Part shown: positions 1 through 5,668 of the stretch, in pieces
Numbering within the stretch: position 1 is the first letter of the stretch
Layout: the number at the start of each line of letters is the position of its first letter
From: Thermoleophilaceae bacterium
GTDB taxonomy: Bacteria; Actinomycetota; Thermoleophilia; Solirubrobacterales; Thermoleophilaceae
Length of the DNA: 14,904 nucleotides
Assembly: GCA_013696905.1 (NCBI GenBank)
Contig: JACCXP010000290.1
Coordinates: 1 to 14,904 of the forward strand
Direction of reading: 5' to 3'
The notes under the pieces: model-generated
The model's input: the letters and a program-made list of their open reading frames with translations, nothing else
The model's database searches: none
Told to the model about the DNA's origin: nothing
Translations under genes and position numbers: made by a program

Positions 1-81
1 GAGTGGGCCTTCGAGTCGCCTCGCTGTCCGCCACTGCGAGACGAAACCGCGCTACGTCGCCCACGGCTGTCGCTTCGGACC

Positions 82-263
82 GTGGCTGTTGCATAAGCCC
101 CCGGCGAGCCCGCTGGATCGCTTCTAAGGGTGGGCTCCGAAAACGGTCATCCCGTCCCTTGCGAGCAAGCCGTTCGTCGCCAGATCGTCGCGCACAACTG
201 CCCTGGCGTGCACTCTTGCGAGCGCGCTGCAGCGTTTCGCAGACGGCATTGTGCAACAGCCAC
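82..263. repeat. Possible 182-bp miniature inverted-repeat element
   Basis: Positions 82-96 read GTGGCTGTTGCATAA. The reverse complement of 249-263 reads GTGGCTGTTGCACAA, so 14 of 15 bases match and both arms read inwards, as terminal inverted repeats do. The core GGCTGTTGCA resembles in style the ends of IS6-like and some other insertion sequences, which often carry a CTGTTGCA core; that is recall, not a search result. The 152-bp interior encodes nothing recognisable. I could not find a convincing target-site duplication next to the arms. It could be a MITE, the relic of a collapsed IS, or a chance hairpin. Confidence 0.4.
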
Positions 264-294
264 AGGCGAAAGCAGCAGCCCCTACCAGCGGGCG

Positions 295-323
295 TTGCGC
301 TCGCGGCGGTGGTCTGGTAAGAC
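295..323 (+). promoter_or_regulatory. Possible sigma-70-type promoter for the secreted protein gene
   Basis: A -35-like TTGCGC (295-300) and a -10-like TAAGAC (318-323) are separated by exactly 17 bp. The start codon at 382 follows after a leader of about 50 nt that contains a Shine-Dalgarno sequence. Both hexamers are only partial matches to consensus, so this is a tentative call resting mainly on spacing. Confidence 0.3.
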
Positions 324-381
324 TGGCTTCTGAGTGGAAGCGTCGCCGACGCGCGCCGGCGGCACAACCGGAGGAGTCGGT

Positions 382-858
382 ATGACCAGACAGTGCATTG
401 CCGGATGCGTGGCCAGCGTCCTCGTCTTGGTGGGTGCCCTCATCCCGGGTGTTGCCTCAGGCGCTCCGCCGACGATTGAGCGCATCGCGGTCGACGACAC
501 CTTTGTCGACGAGTTCTTGTCGGAGGAGTGCGGGGTAGAGGTGACGACCAGGGCGCGAGGACACATCATTGTCCGGAGCTTCGAGGAAGACGGTACGGGC
601 GTGGTCGAGGTCCGAACGATCAACGTGCGCCTGACAGCCACGGCGGACGGTCGTGTGTTCCGCTTTAGGGACGTTGGCGCGGACGTGACGCGGATCGAGC
701 CGGATGGGACGGCGGTGTTGTTGATCAGTGGCCAGGTGCCCTTCGGCTTCGCCGGAGTGCTGAAAATCGACCTCGAAACCGGCGAAGCGATCCTCGAACC
801 GCGTGACAGAAGCGCGGAACAGCTCGCGCGCGCATGCGCGGTGCTGACCGGCGGATAG
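382..858 (+). CDS. Small secreted protein of unknown function
   Basis: 158 aa. I chose the ATG at 382 rather than the in-frame upstream start at 334 because GGAGGAG (370-376) lies just before it and because the protein then begins with a proper signal peptide: MTRQ, a hydrophobic stretch at residues 6-25, and a likely cleavage after VASG (about residue 27). The mature part, about 130 residues, starts APPTIERIAVDDTF and is rich in beta-type segments and acidic residues. It has two cysteines, C50 and C152, near its two ends, which could form a disulfide outside the cell. I do not recognise a named family, though similar secreted hypothetical proteins are common in actinobacteria. It sits alone between an inverted-repeat structure and an HTH remnant on the 3' side of a tRNA gene, so it may have arrived with an integrated element (inference). 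Confidence 0.8.
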   Translation: MTRQCIAGCVASVLVLVGALIPGVASGAPPTIERIAVDDTFVDEFLSEECGVEVTTRARGHIIVRSFEEDGTGVVEVRTINVRLTATADGRVFRFRDVGADVTRIEPDGTAVLLISGQVPFGFAGVLKIDLETGEAILEPRDRSAEQLARACAVLTGG

Positions 859-960
859 CCGCAGCCTCCGCCGCCCGGAACCCGGAATACCCAGCCCGAC
901 CAGCGGAGCCCGCCCGAGTCGCGCTATCGCTCCGAGGCAAGAGCAGCACTCAGGGGTAGC

Positions 961-1206
961 GTGGCGACGCGCTCCGGGTTGTCGCGGCAGAAGATCAGCG
1001 CGGCCGAGGGCGGTGCTCGTCTCGGTGCCGAGTCGTGGCAGAAGCTGGCCGACGCCCTGGGAGTGCCGGTCAAGCGCATCCGGCCCAGAGCCGAGACGAG
1101 CGCCGCGCCTGTTTCGATAGGCGTCGAACCGTGTGGCCGGGGGAAGCAGGTTCGGCTACACGCTTGCTACACGCCTGGCCTGGGACCGGCGTTTTGGGCT
1201 TTCTAG
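961..1206 (+). pseudogene. Remnant of an Xre-family helix-turn-helix regulator
   Basis: An open frame of 81 codons from a GTG. Residues 4-40 read like the second half of an Xre/Cro HTH: SGLSRQKIS matches the recognition-helix region, then an acidic turn, then ESWQKLADALGVPV, the usual closing helix of the domain. The first two helices are missing or scrambled. Reading the same frame upstream gives a proline/arginine-rich stretch back to the stop of the preceding gene at 858. The downstream part (from about residue 44) is unlike any regulator and runs into the tRNA flank. I therefore read it as a decayed fragment, probably of an element-borne repressor. A short functional protein cannot be excluded, but there is no clear Shine-Dalgarno sequence. 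Confidence 0.35.
1155..1174. repeat. Tandem 9-bp repeat GCTACACGC next to tRNA-Arg
   Basis: GCTACACGC occurs at 1155-1163 and again at 1166-1174, an 11-bp period close to one helical turn. The pair lies 35-55 bp beyond the 3' end of the tRNA-Arg gene (1209). Short direct repeats near tRNA 3' ends are typical of the arm-type binding sites of tyrosine recombinases that use tRNA genes as attachment sites. No integrase gene is visible in the window, so this is a possible attachment-site relic only. Confidence 0.35.
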
Positions 1207-1208
1207 AG

Positions 1209-1282
1209 CGCCCCCGGCAGGATTCGAACCTGCGACCTAGGGATTAGAAGTCCCTCGCTCTGATCCGCTGAGCTACGGGGGC
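1209..1282 (-). tRNA. tRNA-Arg (anticodon UCU)
   Basis: 74 nt on the minus strand. The acceptor arms GCCCCCG (1276-1282) and CGGGGGC (1210-1216) pair fully. The D-stem GCTC/GAGC, anticodon stem AGGGA/TCCCT and T-arm GCAGG-TTCGAAT-CCTGC are all present. The anticodon loop CTTCTAA places TCT at positions 34-36, giving arginine (AGA codons). The discriminator is G, and no CCA is encoded. It lies 9 bp downstream of tRNA-Pro on the same strand and is probably co-transcribed with it. Its 3' end faces the gene-poor, accessory-looking region. Confidence 0.96.
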
Positions 1283-1291
1283 GGGTGAAGA

Positions 1292-1365
1292 TCGGGGCGC
1301 CCGGATTCGAACCGGGGACCTCAGCCACCCAAAGGCTGCGCGCTACCAGGCTGCGCCACGCCCCG
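1292..1365 (-). tRNA. tRNA-Pro (anticodon UGG)
   Basis: 74 nt on the minus strand. The acceptor arms CGGGGCG (1359-1365) and CGCCCCG (1293-1299) pair. The anticodon stem CAGCC/GGCTG encloses TTTGGGT with anticodon TGG (proline), and the T-arm CCCGG-TTCGAAT-CCGGG is perfect. The discriminator is A and CCA is not encoded. It is the first gene of a two-tRNA unit with tRNA-Arg. Confidence 0.96.
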
Positions 1366-1375
1366 ATAGATAGGC

Positions 1376-1381
1376 AGTCTA
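1376..1381 (-). promoter_or_regulatory. Candidate -10 box for the tRNA-Pro/tRNA-Arg unit
   Basis: On the minus strand TAGACT fits the TANNNT -10 pattern and ends 10 nt before the mature tRNA-Pro 5' end at 1365. Transcription would start a few bases upstream of the tRNA. No good -35 hexamer is visible at 16-18 bp. Confidence 0.4.
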
Positions 1382-1411
1382 GGGGTCGCCGGAGCGCGCC
1401 GCGCCCACCGT

Positions 1412-1417
1412 TAGTGT
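1412..1417 (+). promoter_or_regulatory. -10 box for a leaderless DUF1015 transcript
   Basis: TAGTGT (TANNNT) is followed by 7 nt and then the ATG at 1425, so transcription would start at or within a base of the start codon. No Shine-Dalgarno sequence precedes the ATG, which fits leaderless translation. Confidence 0.5.
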
Positions 1418-1424
1418 CCAAGCG

Positions 1425-2690
1425 ATGGCCCGCATCGAGCCCCTTCGCGCCGTCCGCTACGAGCCCGCGACCGCCGGCCCGCTCGAGCGGCTGATCGCTC
1501 CCCCCTACGACGTGATCGACGACGACGCGCGCCGGCAGCTGCTCGCCCGCAGCCACCACAACGTCGTCGCGATCGACCTTCCGGAGGCGGCAGACGGGGA
1601 CGACCCCTATCAGGCCGCACACGACATCTACGCGGGCTGGCAGCGCGACGGCATCCTGGTCCGAGAGGAGCGGCCCGCCCTCTGGGCGTTGACACAGGAC
1701 TACACGGGACCCGATGGGCGCCCCTACACGCGCCACGGCTTCCTGTGCCGCGTGCGCGTGGAGGACTATGGCGCGGGGCGCATACGCCCGCACGAGCGCA
1801 CGCACCCGGAGCCCAAGCAGGACCGCCTGCGCCTGACGCGCGCGACGCAGGCCAACCTGTCCCCGATCTTCTCGCTCTACCCGGACCCCGACCAGCTGGC
1901 GTGGGCGGCGCTCGAGCCGGGCACGCGCGGCGAGCCGCGCGCCGCGGCCCGCGACGACGACGGCACGCTGAACCGGCTGTGGGCGATCGACGACGCGGGG
2001 GCGATCGAAGCCGTGCAGGCGGCGCTCGCCGAGTCCGAGCTGCTGATCGCCGACGGCCACCACCGCTACGAGACCGCGCGCGCCTACGCCGACGAGATCG
2101 GCGGCGAGGGCGAGCATCGCTACGTGTTGATGTACCTGTGCTCGCTCGCCGACTCCGGCCTCACGATCTTCCCGACCCACCGCCTGCTGAGCGGTCTCGA
2201 CGAGGCGCGCCGCGAACGCCTGCGCGAGACGATCGAGCGCGACTTCGAGGTCACGCCACTCGCGAGCCCCGACGAGCTGGAGCCCCCGGCCGGCACGCCG
2301 GGAGTCGCATTCGGCTACCTCGAAGCCGCGAATGGCCGTCCGGTGCGCCTGACGCTCAGGAGCCAGGACACAGCCGACGCCGCGCTCGCGGGGAGGCCCG
2401 AGCCCTTCAGGCGCCTCGACACCGCCGTGCTCGAGGCGATCGTGCTCGAAGGCGCGCTCGGGATGAGCGAGGACGACATCTCGCACCTGCGCGGGCTCGC
2501 CTATTCGAAGGACTTCGCCGACGCCCGCGCTGCGGTCGAGTCAGGTCGCGCCGAGGCCGCCTTCTTCATGCGCGCGACTCCGGTCGCGCAGGTTCAGGAG
2601 GTGGCCGCGACGGGCGAGTCGATGCCGCCCAAGTCGACCTACTTCTACCCGAAGGTGCCCACCGGCCTGCTCTTCAACCCGCTCGCGTAG
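1425..2690 (+). CDS. DUF1015 family protein
   Basis: 421 aa, close to the usual length of this family, whose biochemical function is not established to my knowledge. The family signatures are clear: APPYDVI at residues 25-31, the HERT motif at 123-126 in the segment reading RIRPHERTHPEPKQDR, the strongly conserved IADGHHRYETA at 208-218, TIFPTHR at 247-253, and the C-terminal PPKSTYFYPKVPTGLLFNP (near 402-420). The histidine-rich DGHHRYE block suggests a catalytic or metal/nucleotide-binding site, but that is inference. No signal peptide or membrane segment is present, so it is cytoplasmic. The ATG at 1425 is supported by the conserved N-terminus (RIEPLRAVRY) and a -10 box ending 7 nt upstream. 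Adenosyltransferase follows after 36 bp with its own promoter-like sequence. Confidence 0.93.
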   Translation: MARIEPLRAVRYEPATAGPLERLIAPPYDVIDDDARRQLLARSHHNVVAIDLPEAADGDDPYQAAHDIYAGWQRDGILVREERPALWALTQDYTGPDGRPYTRHGFLCRVRVEDYGAGRIRPHERTHPEPKQDRLRLTRATQANLSPIFSLYPDPDQLAWAALEPGTRGEPRAAARDDDGTLNRLWAIDDAGAIEAVQAALAESELLIADGHHRYETARAYADEIGGEGEHRYVLMYLCSLADSGLTIFPTHRLLSGLDEARRERLRETIERDFEVTPLASPDELEPPAGTPGVAFGYLEAANGRPVRLTLRSQDTADAALAGRPEPFRRLDTAVLEAIVLEGALGMSEDDISHLRGLAYSKDFADARAAVESGRAEAAFFMRATPVAQVQEVAATGESMPPKSTYFYPKVPTGLLFNPLA

Positions 2691-2711
2691 CGGCGAAATG
2701 CTGGGCCAGAC

Positions 2712-2717
2712 TAGAAT
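2712..2717 (+). promoter_or_regulatory. -10 box upstream of the adenosyltransferase gene
   Basis: TAGAAT, one mismatch from TATAAT, lies 9 nt before the ATG at 2727. No Shine-Dalgarno sequence fits in between. The transcript would have zero to three leader bases, and OsmC would be its second gene. Confidence 0.5.
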
Positions 2718-2726
2718 CGAGCTGTC

Positions 2727-3281
2727 ATGAAGATCTACACGCGCAAGGGCGACGACGGCTCCACGGGCCTCTGGTACGGAGGACGCGTAGGGAAGTCGAA
2801 CCTCCGTCCCGAGGCCTATGGCTCGCTCGACGAGGCCGCCTCGGCACTCGGGCTCTGCCGCGCCGCCGCGCGCCTCGACCCCGAGCTCCACGACGACATC
2901 CTGCGCATCCAGACGGAGCTGTTCGTGGCGGGCGCCGAGCTCGCGACGGCTCCCGAGGCGACCGCGCGCCTCGAGCCAGGCGTCTCCCGCCTGACCGGCG
3001 AGATGGTCGAGCGCCTCGAGTCGGACATCGATCGCTACATGGATCGGGTCGTGCTGCCGCCGAAGTTCGTGATTCCAGGCGGCAGCGAGCTGTCCGCCCG
3101 CCTGGACGTCGCGCGCAGCACGCTGCGGCGAGCGGAGCGGCGAGTCGTCGACGTGCGCGACGCCGGCGGGCTCGCCGACTCGAGCGTGCTCGCCTACCTC
3201 AACCGGGCATCGGATCTGCTCTTCGCGATGGCCCGCTACGCGGACGAGCCGGACCCGCAGCTGTTCGAGGGGCGCTCATGA
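2727..3281 (+). CDS. PduO-type cob(I)alamin adenosyltransferase
   Basis: 184 aa. Transfers the 5'-deoxyadenosyl group of ATP to cob(I)alamin to make adenosylcobalamin, the coenzyme of mutases and diol dehydratases. The N-terminal ATP-binding motif YTRKGDDGSTG (residues 4-14) matches the family's YTRxGDxGxT. The D35-E36 pair in YGSLDEAASALG and the C-terminal ARSTLRRAERRVV (129-141) and YLNRASDLLFAMAR (157-170) are hallmarks of the PduO/MMAB trimer family. Two deviations are worth noting: WYGGR where GGxR usually follows TGL, and DEAAS where DELNS is common. The family call still looks secure. OsmC overlaps its stop codon (ATGA), so the two are translationally coupled. No cobalamin-dependent enzyme or B12 riboswitch is visible here. 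Confidence 0.93.
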   Translation: MKIYTRKGDDGSTGLWYGGRVGKSNLRPEAYGSLDEAASALGLCRAAARLDPELHDDILRIQTELFVAGAELATAPEATARLEPGVSRLTGEMVERLESDIDRYMDRVVLPPKFVIPGGSELSARLDVARSTLRRAERRVVDVRDAGGLADSSVLAYLNRASDLLFAMARYADEPDPQLFEGRS

Positions 3282-3679
3282 AGGTCTCGGCCCGGCGCGT
3301 GTCGGGCGACGGCTCGCTGAGCCACGACGTCGCGATCCGAGGTCACAAGCTGACCACCGACGAGCCGAAGGACCAGGGCGGGCGCGACCACGGCCCGAGA
3401 CCCGAGGAGCTGCTGGCCGCGAGCCTCGCGTCGTGCACCGCGACGACGATCGAGATGTACGCGATGCGCAAGGAGTGGACGGTCGGCGAGGTGCGCGTCG
3501 ACGTCGACTACGAGCCCGCCCAGCGCGGCTCGCCGACCCGCTTTCAGATGACCGTGCACCTGCCGAAGGACCTGCCCGAGGAGTGCCGCCAGCGGCTGCT
3601 CCAGGTCGCCGCCAAGTGTCCCGTGCACCGCACGCTCGAGGGCGAGGTCGCCTTCGAGGAGCGCGTCTCGCTCAGCTGA
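3278..3679 (+). CDS. OsmC/Ohr family protein
   Basis: 133 aa, typical for the OsmC group of thiol peroxidases that reduce organic hydroperoxides in the cytoplasm. The first conserved cysteine lies in ASLASCTATTIEMYA (C53), at the start of the long central helix. The second is in AAKCPVHRTL (C111), before the C-terminal strand. These are the two redox cysteines expected for activity. PRPEELLAASLASC is the usual lead-in. The start ATG overlaps the stop of the adenosyltransferase gene by 4 bp. GAGGGG at 3267-3272 is the ribosome-binding site. The 3' end overlaps the convergent nicotinamidase gene by 8 bp, leaving no room for an intergenic terminator. Confidence 0.93.
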   Translation: MKVSARRVSGDGSLSHDVAIRGHKLTTDEPKDQGGRDHGPRPEELLAASLASCTATTIEMYAMRKEWTVGEVRVDVDYEPAQRGSPTRFQMTVHLPKDLPEECRQRLLQVAAKCPVHRTLEGEVAFEERVSLS

Positions 3680-4211
3680 TCTCGACGCCCGCGGCGCGCA
3701 TCTCCTCGATCGCGCGCTCGGAGTCGCCCGCCTCGACGTCGACGCCGCGGACGCCCGCGCGCTCGACGCGTACGCCGAACCCCTCGCCCGCGGCCTCGAT
3801 CGCCGTGTGCTTGACGCAGTAGTCGGTCGCCAGGCCGACGACTGTCAGCGAGTCGATCCCGCGCTCGCGCAGGAGCTCGGCCAGATTCGTGCCGTCGAAT
3901 CCCGAGTAGCCGTCGGTACCCGGATCCTGGCCCTTGTCGACGACGACGTCGATACCCGCGCGGTCGAGGCCGGGGGCGAGCTCGGCCCCGTCGCTGTCCT
4001 GGAGGCAGTGCACGGGCCAGACCCCGCCCTGCTCCGTGAACGACCCATGGCCGGGTGGGTGCCAGTCGCGCGTCGCGACGACGACGTCGAAGCGGGGGTC
4101 GGCGGCGAGCGAGTTGATGTGCGCCGCGATCCGGTCGCCCTCCGGGACGGCGAGCGCGCCACCGGGGTTGAAGTCGTTCTGGTAGTCGACGATCACGAGC
4201 GCCTCGGCCAC
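3672..4211 (-). CDS. pncA: Nicotinamidase (pyrazinamidase)
   Basis: 179 aa, close to known PncA proteins. Hydrolyses nicotinamide to nicotinate and ammonia for NAD salvage. The catalytic triad is visible: D9 in VIVDYQNDF, K93 in VVVDKGQDP and C132 in LATDYCVKHT. The metal site is D49, H51 and H55 in TRDWHPPGHGSF, with H68 in WPVHCLQ. The start is GTG, supported by the invariant N-terminus and by a -10 box TATTAT ending 6 nt upstream, which implies a leaderless message. It is divergent from the NUDIX gene with only 20 bp between the start codons, and its stop codon lies inside the convergent OsmC gene. A generic isochorismatase-family hydrolase is the alternative, but all nicotinamidase residues are present. 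Confidence 0.95.
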   Translation of the reverse strand: MAEALVIVDYQNDFNPGGALAVPEGDRIAAHINSLAADPRFDVVVATRDWHPPGHGSFTEQGGVWPVHCLQDSDGAELAPGLDRAGIDVVVDKGQDPGTDGYSGFDGTNLAELLRERGIDSLTVVGLATDYCVKHTAIEAAGEGFGVRVERAGVRGVDVEAGDSERAIEEMRAAGVEIS

Positions 4212-4216
4212 GCTTC

Positions 4217-4223
4217 GATAATA
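4217..4223. promoter_or_regulatory. Shared bidirectional -10 box between pncA and the NUDIX gene
   Basis: The top strand reads GATAAT (4217-4222) pointing to the NUDIX ATG at 4232. The bottom strand reads TATTAT (4223-4218) pointing to the pncA GTG at 4211. The two boxes occupy the same DNA because ATAAT/ATTAT is nearly symmetric. The pncA start codon lies 6 nt after its box and the NUDIX start 9 nt after its box. AGGGGG (4223-4228) could also serve the NUDIX gene as a Shine-Dalgarno sequence. No clear -35 is visible on either strand. Confidence 0.55.
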
Positions 4224-4231
4224 GGGGGACG

Positions 4232-4798
4232 ATGGAGATCCGAGACAAGCTGCGCAGCGTCCTGCTGACGTCCGAGGACGCGGCCCGCGTCGACGCCCCC
4301 GGGCGCCGCGACGCCGCCGTGCTCGTGCCCCTGTTCGTCGCCGGGGGCGACCTGCACGCGGTCTTCACCAAGCGCCGCGAGGATCTCGCGCACCACGCCG
4401 GCGAGATCTCCTTCCCAGGTGGGGGCCGGGATTCGCCCGACGAGGACCTGCGCATGACTGCGCTGCGCGAGACCGAGGAGGAGATCGGCCTGCCCCGCGA
4501 TGCGGTCGAGATCCTCGGCGCGCTGCCCGCTACGCCGACGTTCGTGAGCGACTACCGCATCCTCCCGTTCGTCGGCCTGATCGAGGCGGGCCACGCCTGG
4601 CGCCTGCAGCCGACCGAGGTGGACGAGGTGCTCGAGCTCTCGATCCCGGACCTGATCCGCGGGTACGAGCACAAGCGGGTCAAGCAGATCCCGTTTCGCA
4701 CGACGACGTACACGGTGCGGGGGGCGCTCGTGTGGGGCGCGACTGCGCGCATAGTCGCGAGCCTGCTCGAGCGCATCGAGCCGCTCGCGGGCGCGTAG
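4232..4798 (+). CDS. NUDIX hydrolase, CoA pyrophosphatase type
   Basis: 188 aa. The complete Nudix box GX5EX7REUXEEXGU runs from G65 through E71 to R79-E80 and E83-E84-x-G86. The E83/E84 pair is the usual metal-binding site. Immediately before it, VFTKRREDLAHHAGEISFPGG matches the UPF0035 signature of NUDIX enzymes that cleave coenzyme A into 4'-phosphopantetheine and 3',5'-ADP. The length also fits that group. No signal peptide is present, so it is cytoplasmic. It shares a promoter region with divergent pncA, another nucleotide-cofactor enzyme, and is followed 4 bp later by an EamA transporter, so the two are probably co-transcribed. Substrate preference for CoA over other nucleotides is inferred from the motif. 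Confidence 0.92.
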   Translation: MEIRDKLRSVLLTSEDAARVDAPGRRDAAVLVPLFVAGGDLHAVFTKRREDLAHHAGEISFPGGGRDSPDEDLRMTALRETEEEIGLPRDAVEILGALPATPTFVSDYRILPFVGLIEAGHAWRLQPTEVDEVLELSIPDLIRGYEHKRVKQIPFRTTTYTVRGALVWGATARIVASLLERIEPLAGA

Positions 4799-4802
4799 GC
4801 GC

Positions 4803-5645
4803 GTGGCGGCACTCGTCTTCGCCCTGATCGCCTCGATCCTGTGGGGCCTCGCGGACTTCCTCGGCGGGCTCTACTCGCGCCGCATGAGCGCCTTTCTGGT
4901 CCTGCTCGTCGGTCAGGTGGCCGGACTCGCCGGCGCCGTGGCGCTGGCAGTCGCGCTCGGCGTCGACGCTCCCGAGCTCGGCGGGCTGGCCGGCGGGCTG
5001 CTGGCCGGGACCGGCACCGCGCTCGGCCTCGCGGCCTTCTACAGGGCGCTCGCGGTGGGAACGATGAGCATCGTCGCGCCGGTCTCGGCGATGGGAGCCG
5101 CCGTGCCGGTGCTCGTCGGCTTCGGCCTCGGCGAGGCGCCGTCGCTCGTGCAGGGGGCGGGCATGCTCGTCGCCCTGGCCGGGGTGGTGCTGGCCTCGCG
5201 CTCGACCGGCGGGGTCGGCGCCGCCGGGGGAGCAAGCACGCGTGGCGTCGGCCTGGCGCTCCTGTCGGCGCTCGCGATCGGGCTGGGCTTCGTGGGCCTC
5301 GACGCCGCGGCCGAGTCGGGCGTGCTCTGGTCCGTGATCGTCACACGCGCGGTGGCGGGAGCGATCCTGTTGCTGGCGGTCGCCGGAACCGGCGCGCCCA
5401 CGCGGATGACGCGGCGCGATCTGATCACCCTCGCGCTGATCGGCTGCCTCGACGCCGGGGCGGTCGGACTACTCGCCCTCGCCACTACGACGGGACTGGT
5501 CGGTGTCGTATCGGTGCTCGGCTCGCTCTATCCGGTGTCGACGGTGGTGCTGGCCCAGTTCGTGCTCGGCGAGCGGCTCGGCCGCGCCCAGGCGTTGGGA
5601 GTCGGGACGGCGCTCGCCGGCGTGCTGCTGATCGCCGCTGGCTGA
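4803..5645 (+). CDS. EamA/DMT-family transporter
   Basis: 280 aa, very hydrophobic, with about ten transmembrane segments arranged as two EamA repeats (about residues 1-130 and 147-280). Typical drug/metabolite transporter features are the opening ALIASILWGLADFLGG, ALAVGTMSIVAPVSAMGAAVPV at the end of the fourth helix, and SVLGSLYPVSTVVLAQFVLGERLG in the second repeat with the conserved glutamate. Located in the cytoplasmic membrane. The substrate cannot be told from sequence. The start is GTG, 4 bp after the NUDIX stop and without its own Shine-Dalgarno sequence, so translation probably depends on coupling. It converges with the sulfurtransferase gene after 23 bp. Confidence 0.92.
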   Translation: MAALVFALIASILWGLADFLGGLYSRRMSAFLVLLVGQVAGLAGAVALAVALGVDAPELGGLAGGLLAGTGTALGLAAFYRALAVGTMSIVAPVSAMGAAVPVLVGFGLGEAPSLVQGAGMLVALAGVVLASRSTGGVGAAGGASTRGVGLALLSALAIGLGFVGLDAAAESGVLWSVIVTRAVAGAILLLAVAGTGAPTRMTRRDLITLALIGCLDAGAVGLLALATTTGLVGVVSVLGSLYPVSTVVLAQFVLGERLGRAQALGVGTALAGVLLIAAG

Positions 5646-5668
5646 GCGCGCGCCCCGTGCGGGACCGG

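Larger units (their letters stand above)
1..381. other. Gene-poor 5' stretch with an inverted-repeat structure
   Basis: I see no supportable gene here. The open frames give arginine/serine/alanine-rich translations without recognisable motifs and overlap each other. The stretch contains a pair of 15-bp inverted repeats (82-96 and 249-263), a short hairpin-capable pair CCACGG/CCGTGG (61-66 and 80-85), and at its right end a possible promoter and a Shine-Dalgarno sequence for the secreted-protein gene. Base usage is less strongly GC-biased than in the genes further right, which would fit non-coding or decayed mobile DNA; that reading is inference. Confidence 0.5.
859..1208. other. Gene-poor stretch between secreted protein and tRNA-Arg
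   Basis: About 350 bp with no intact gene that I would defend. It contains a fragment resembling the recognition half of an Xre-type helix-turn-helix (within 961-1206) and, close to the tRNA 3' end, a tandem GCTACACGC repeat at 1155-1163 and 1166-1174. The rest shows no motif I recognise. Confidence 0.5.

Noticed and set aside
334..381. Upstream start of the secreted protein
   Set aside because: It would bury the signal peptide behind 16 non-hydrophobic residues and lacks the Shine-Dalgarno sequence present before 382.
1035..1247. Open frame ending in RPRQDSNLRPRD
   Set aside because: The QDSNLRP tail is the well-known spurious translation of the antisense strand of a tRNA gene; the frame runs into tRNA-Arg.
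1203..2486. 427-codon open frame on the minus strand
   Set aside because: It is the antisense shadow of the DUF1015 gene in GC-rich DNA and also crosses both tRNA genes; its translation is Arg/Val/Gly-rich without motifs.
1745..3277. Long plus-strand frame upstream of and fused to OsmC
   Set aside because: The first 511 codons are an Arg/Ala-rich out-of-frame reading of DUF1015 and adenosyltransferase; only the part from the ATG at 3278 is real.
5646..5668. Terminator between EamA and sulfurtransferase
   Set aside because: Only a 3-4 bp CCC/GGG pairing with a tiny loop is possible and there is no T-tract; not strong enough to list.
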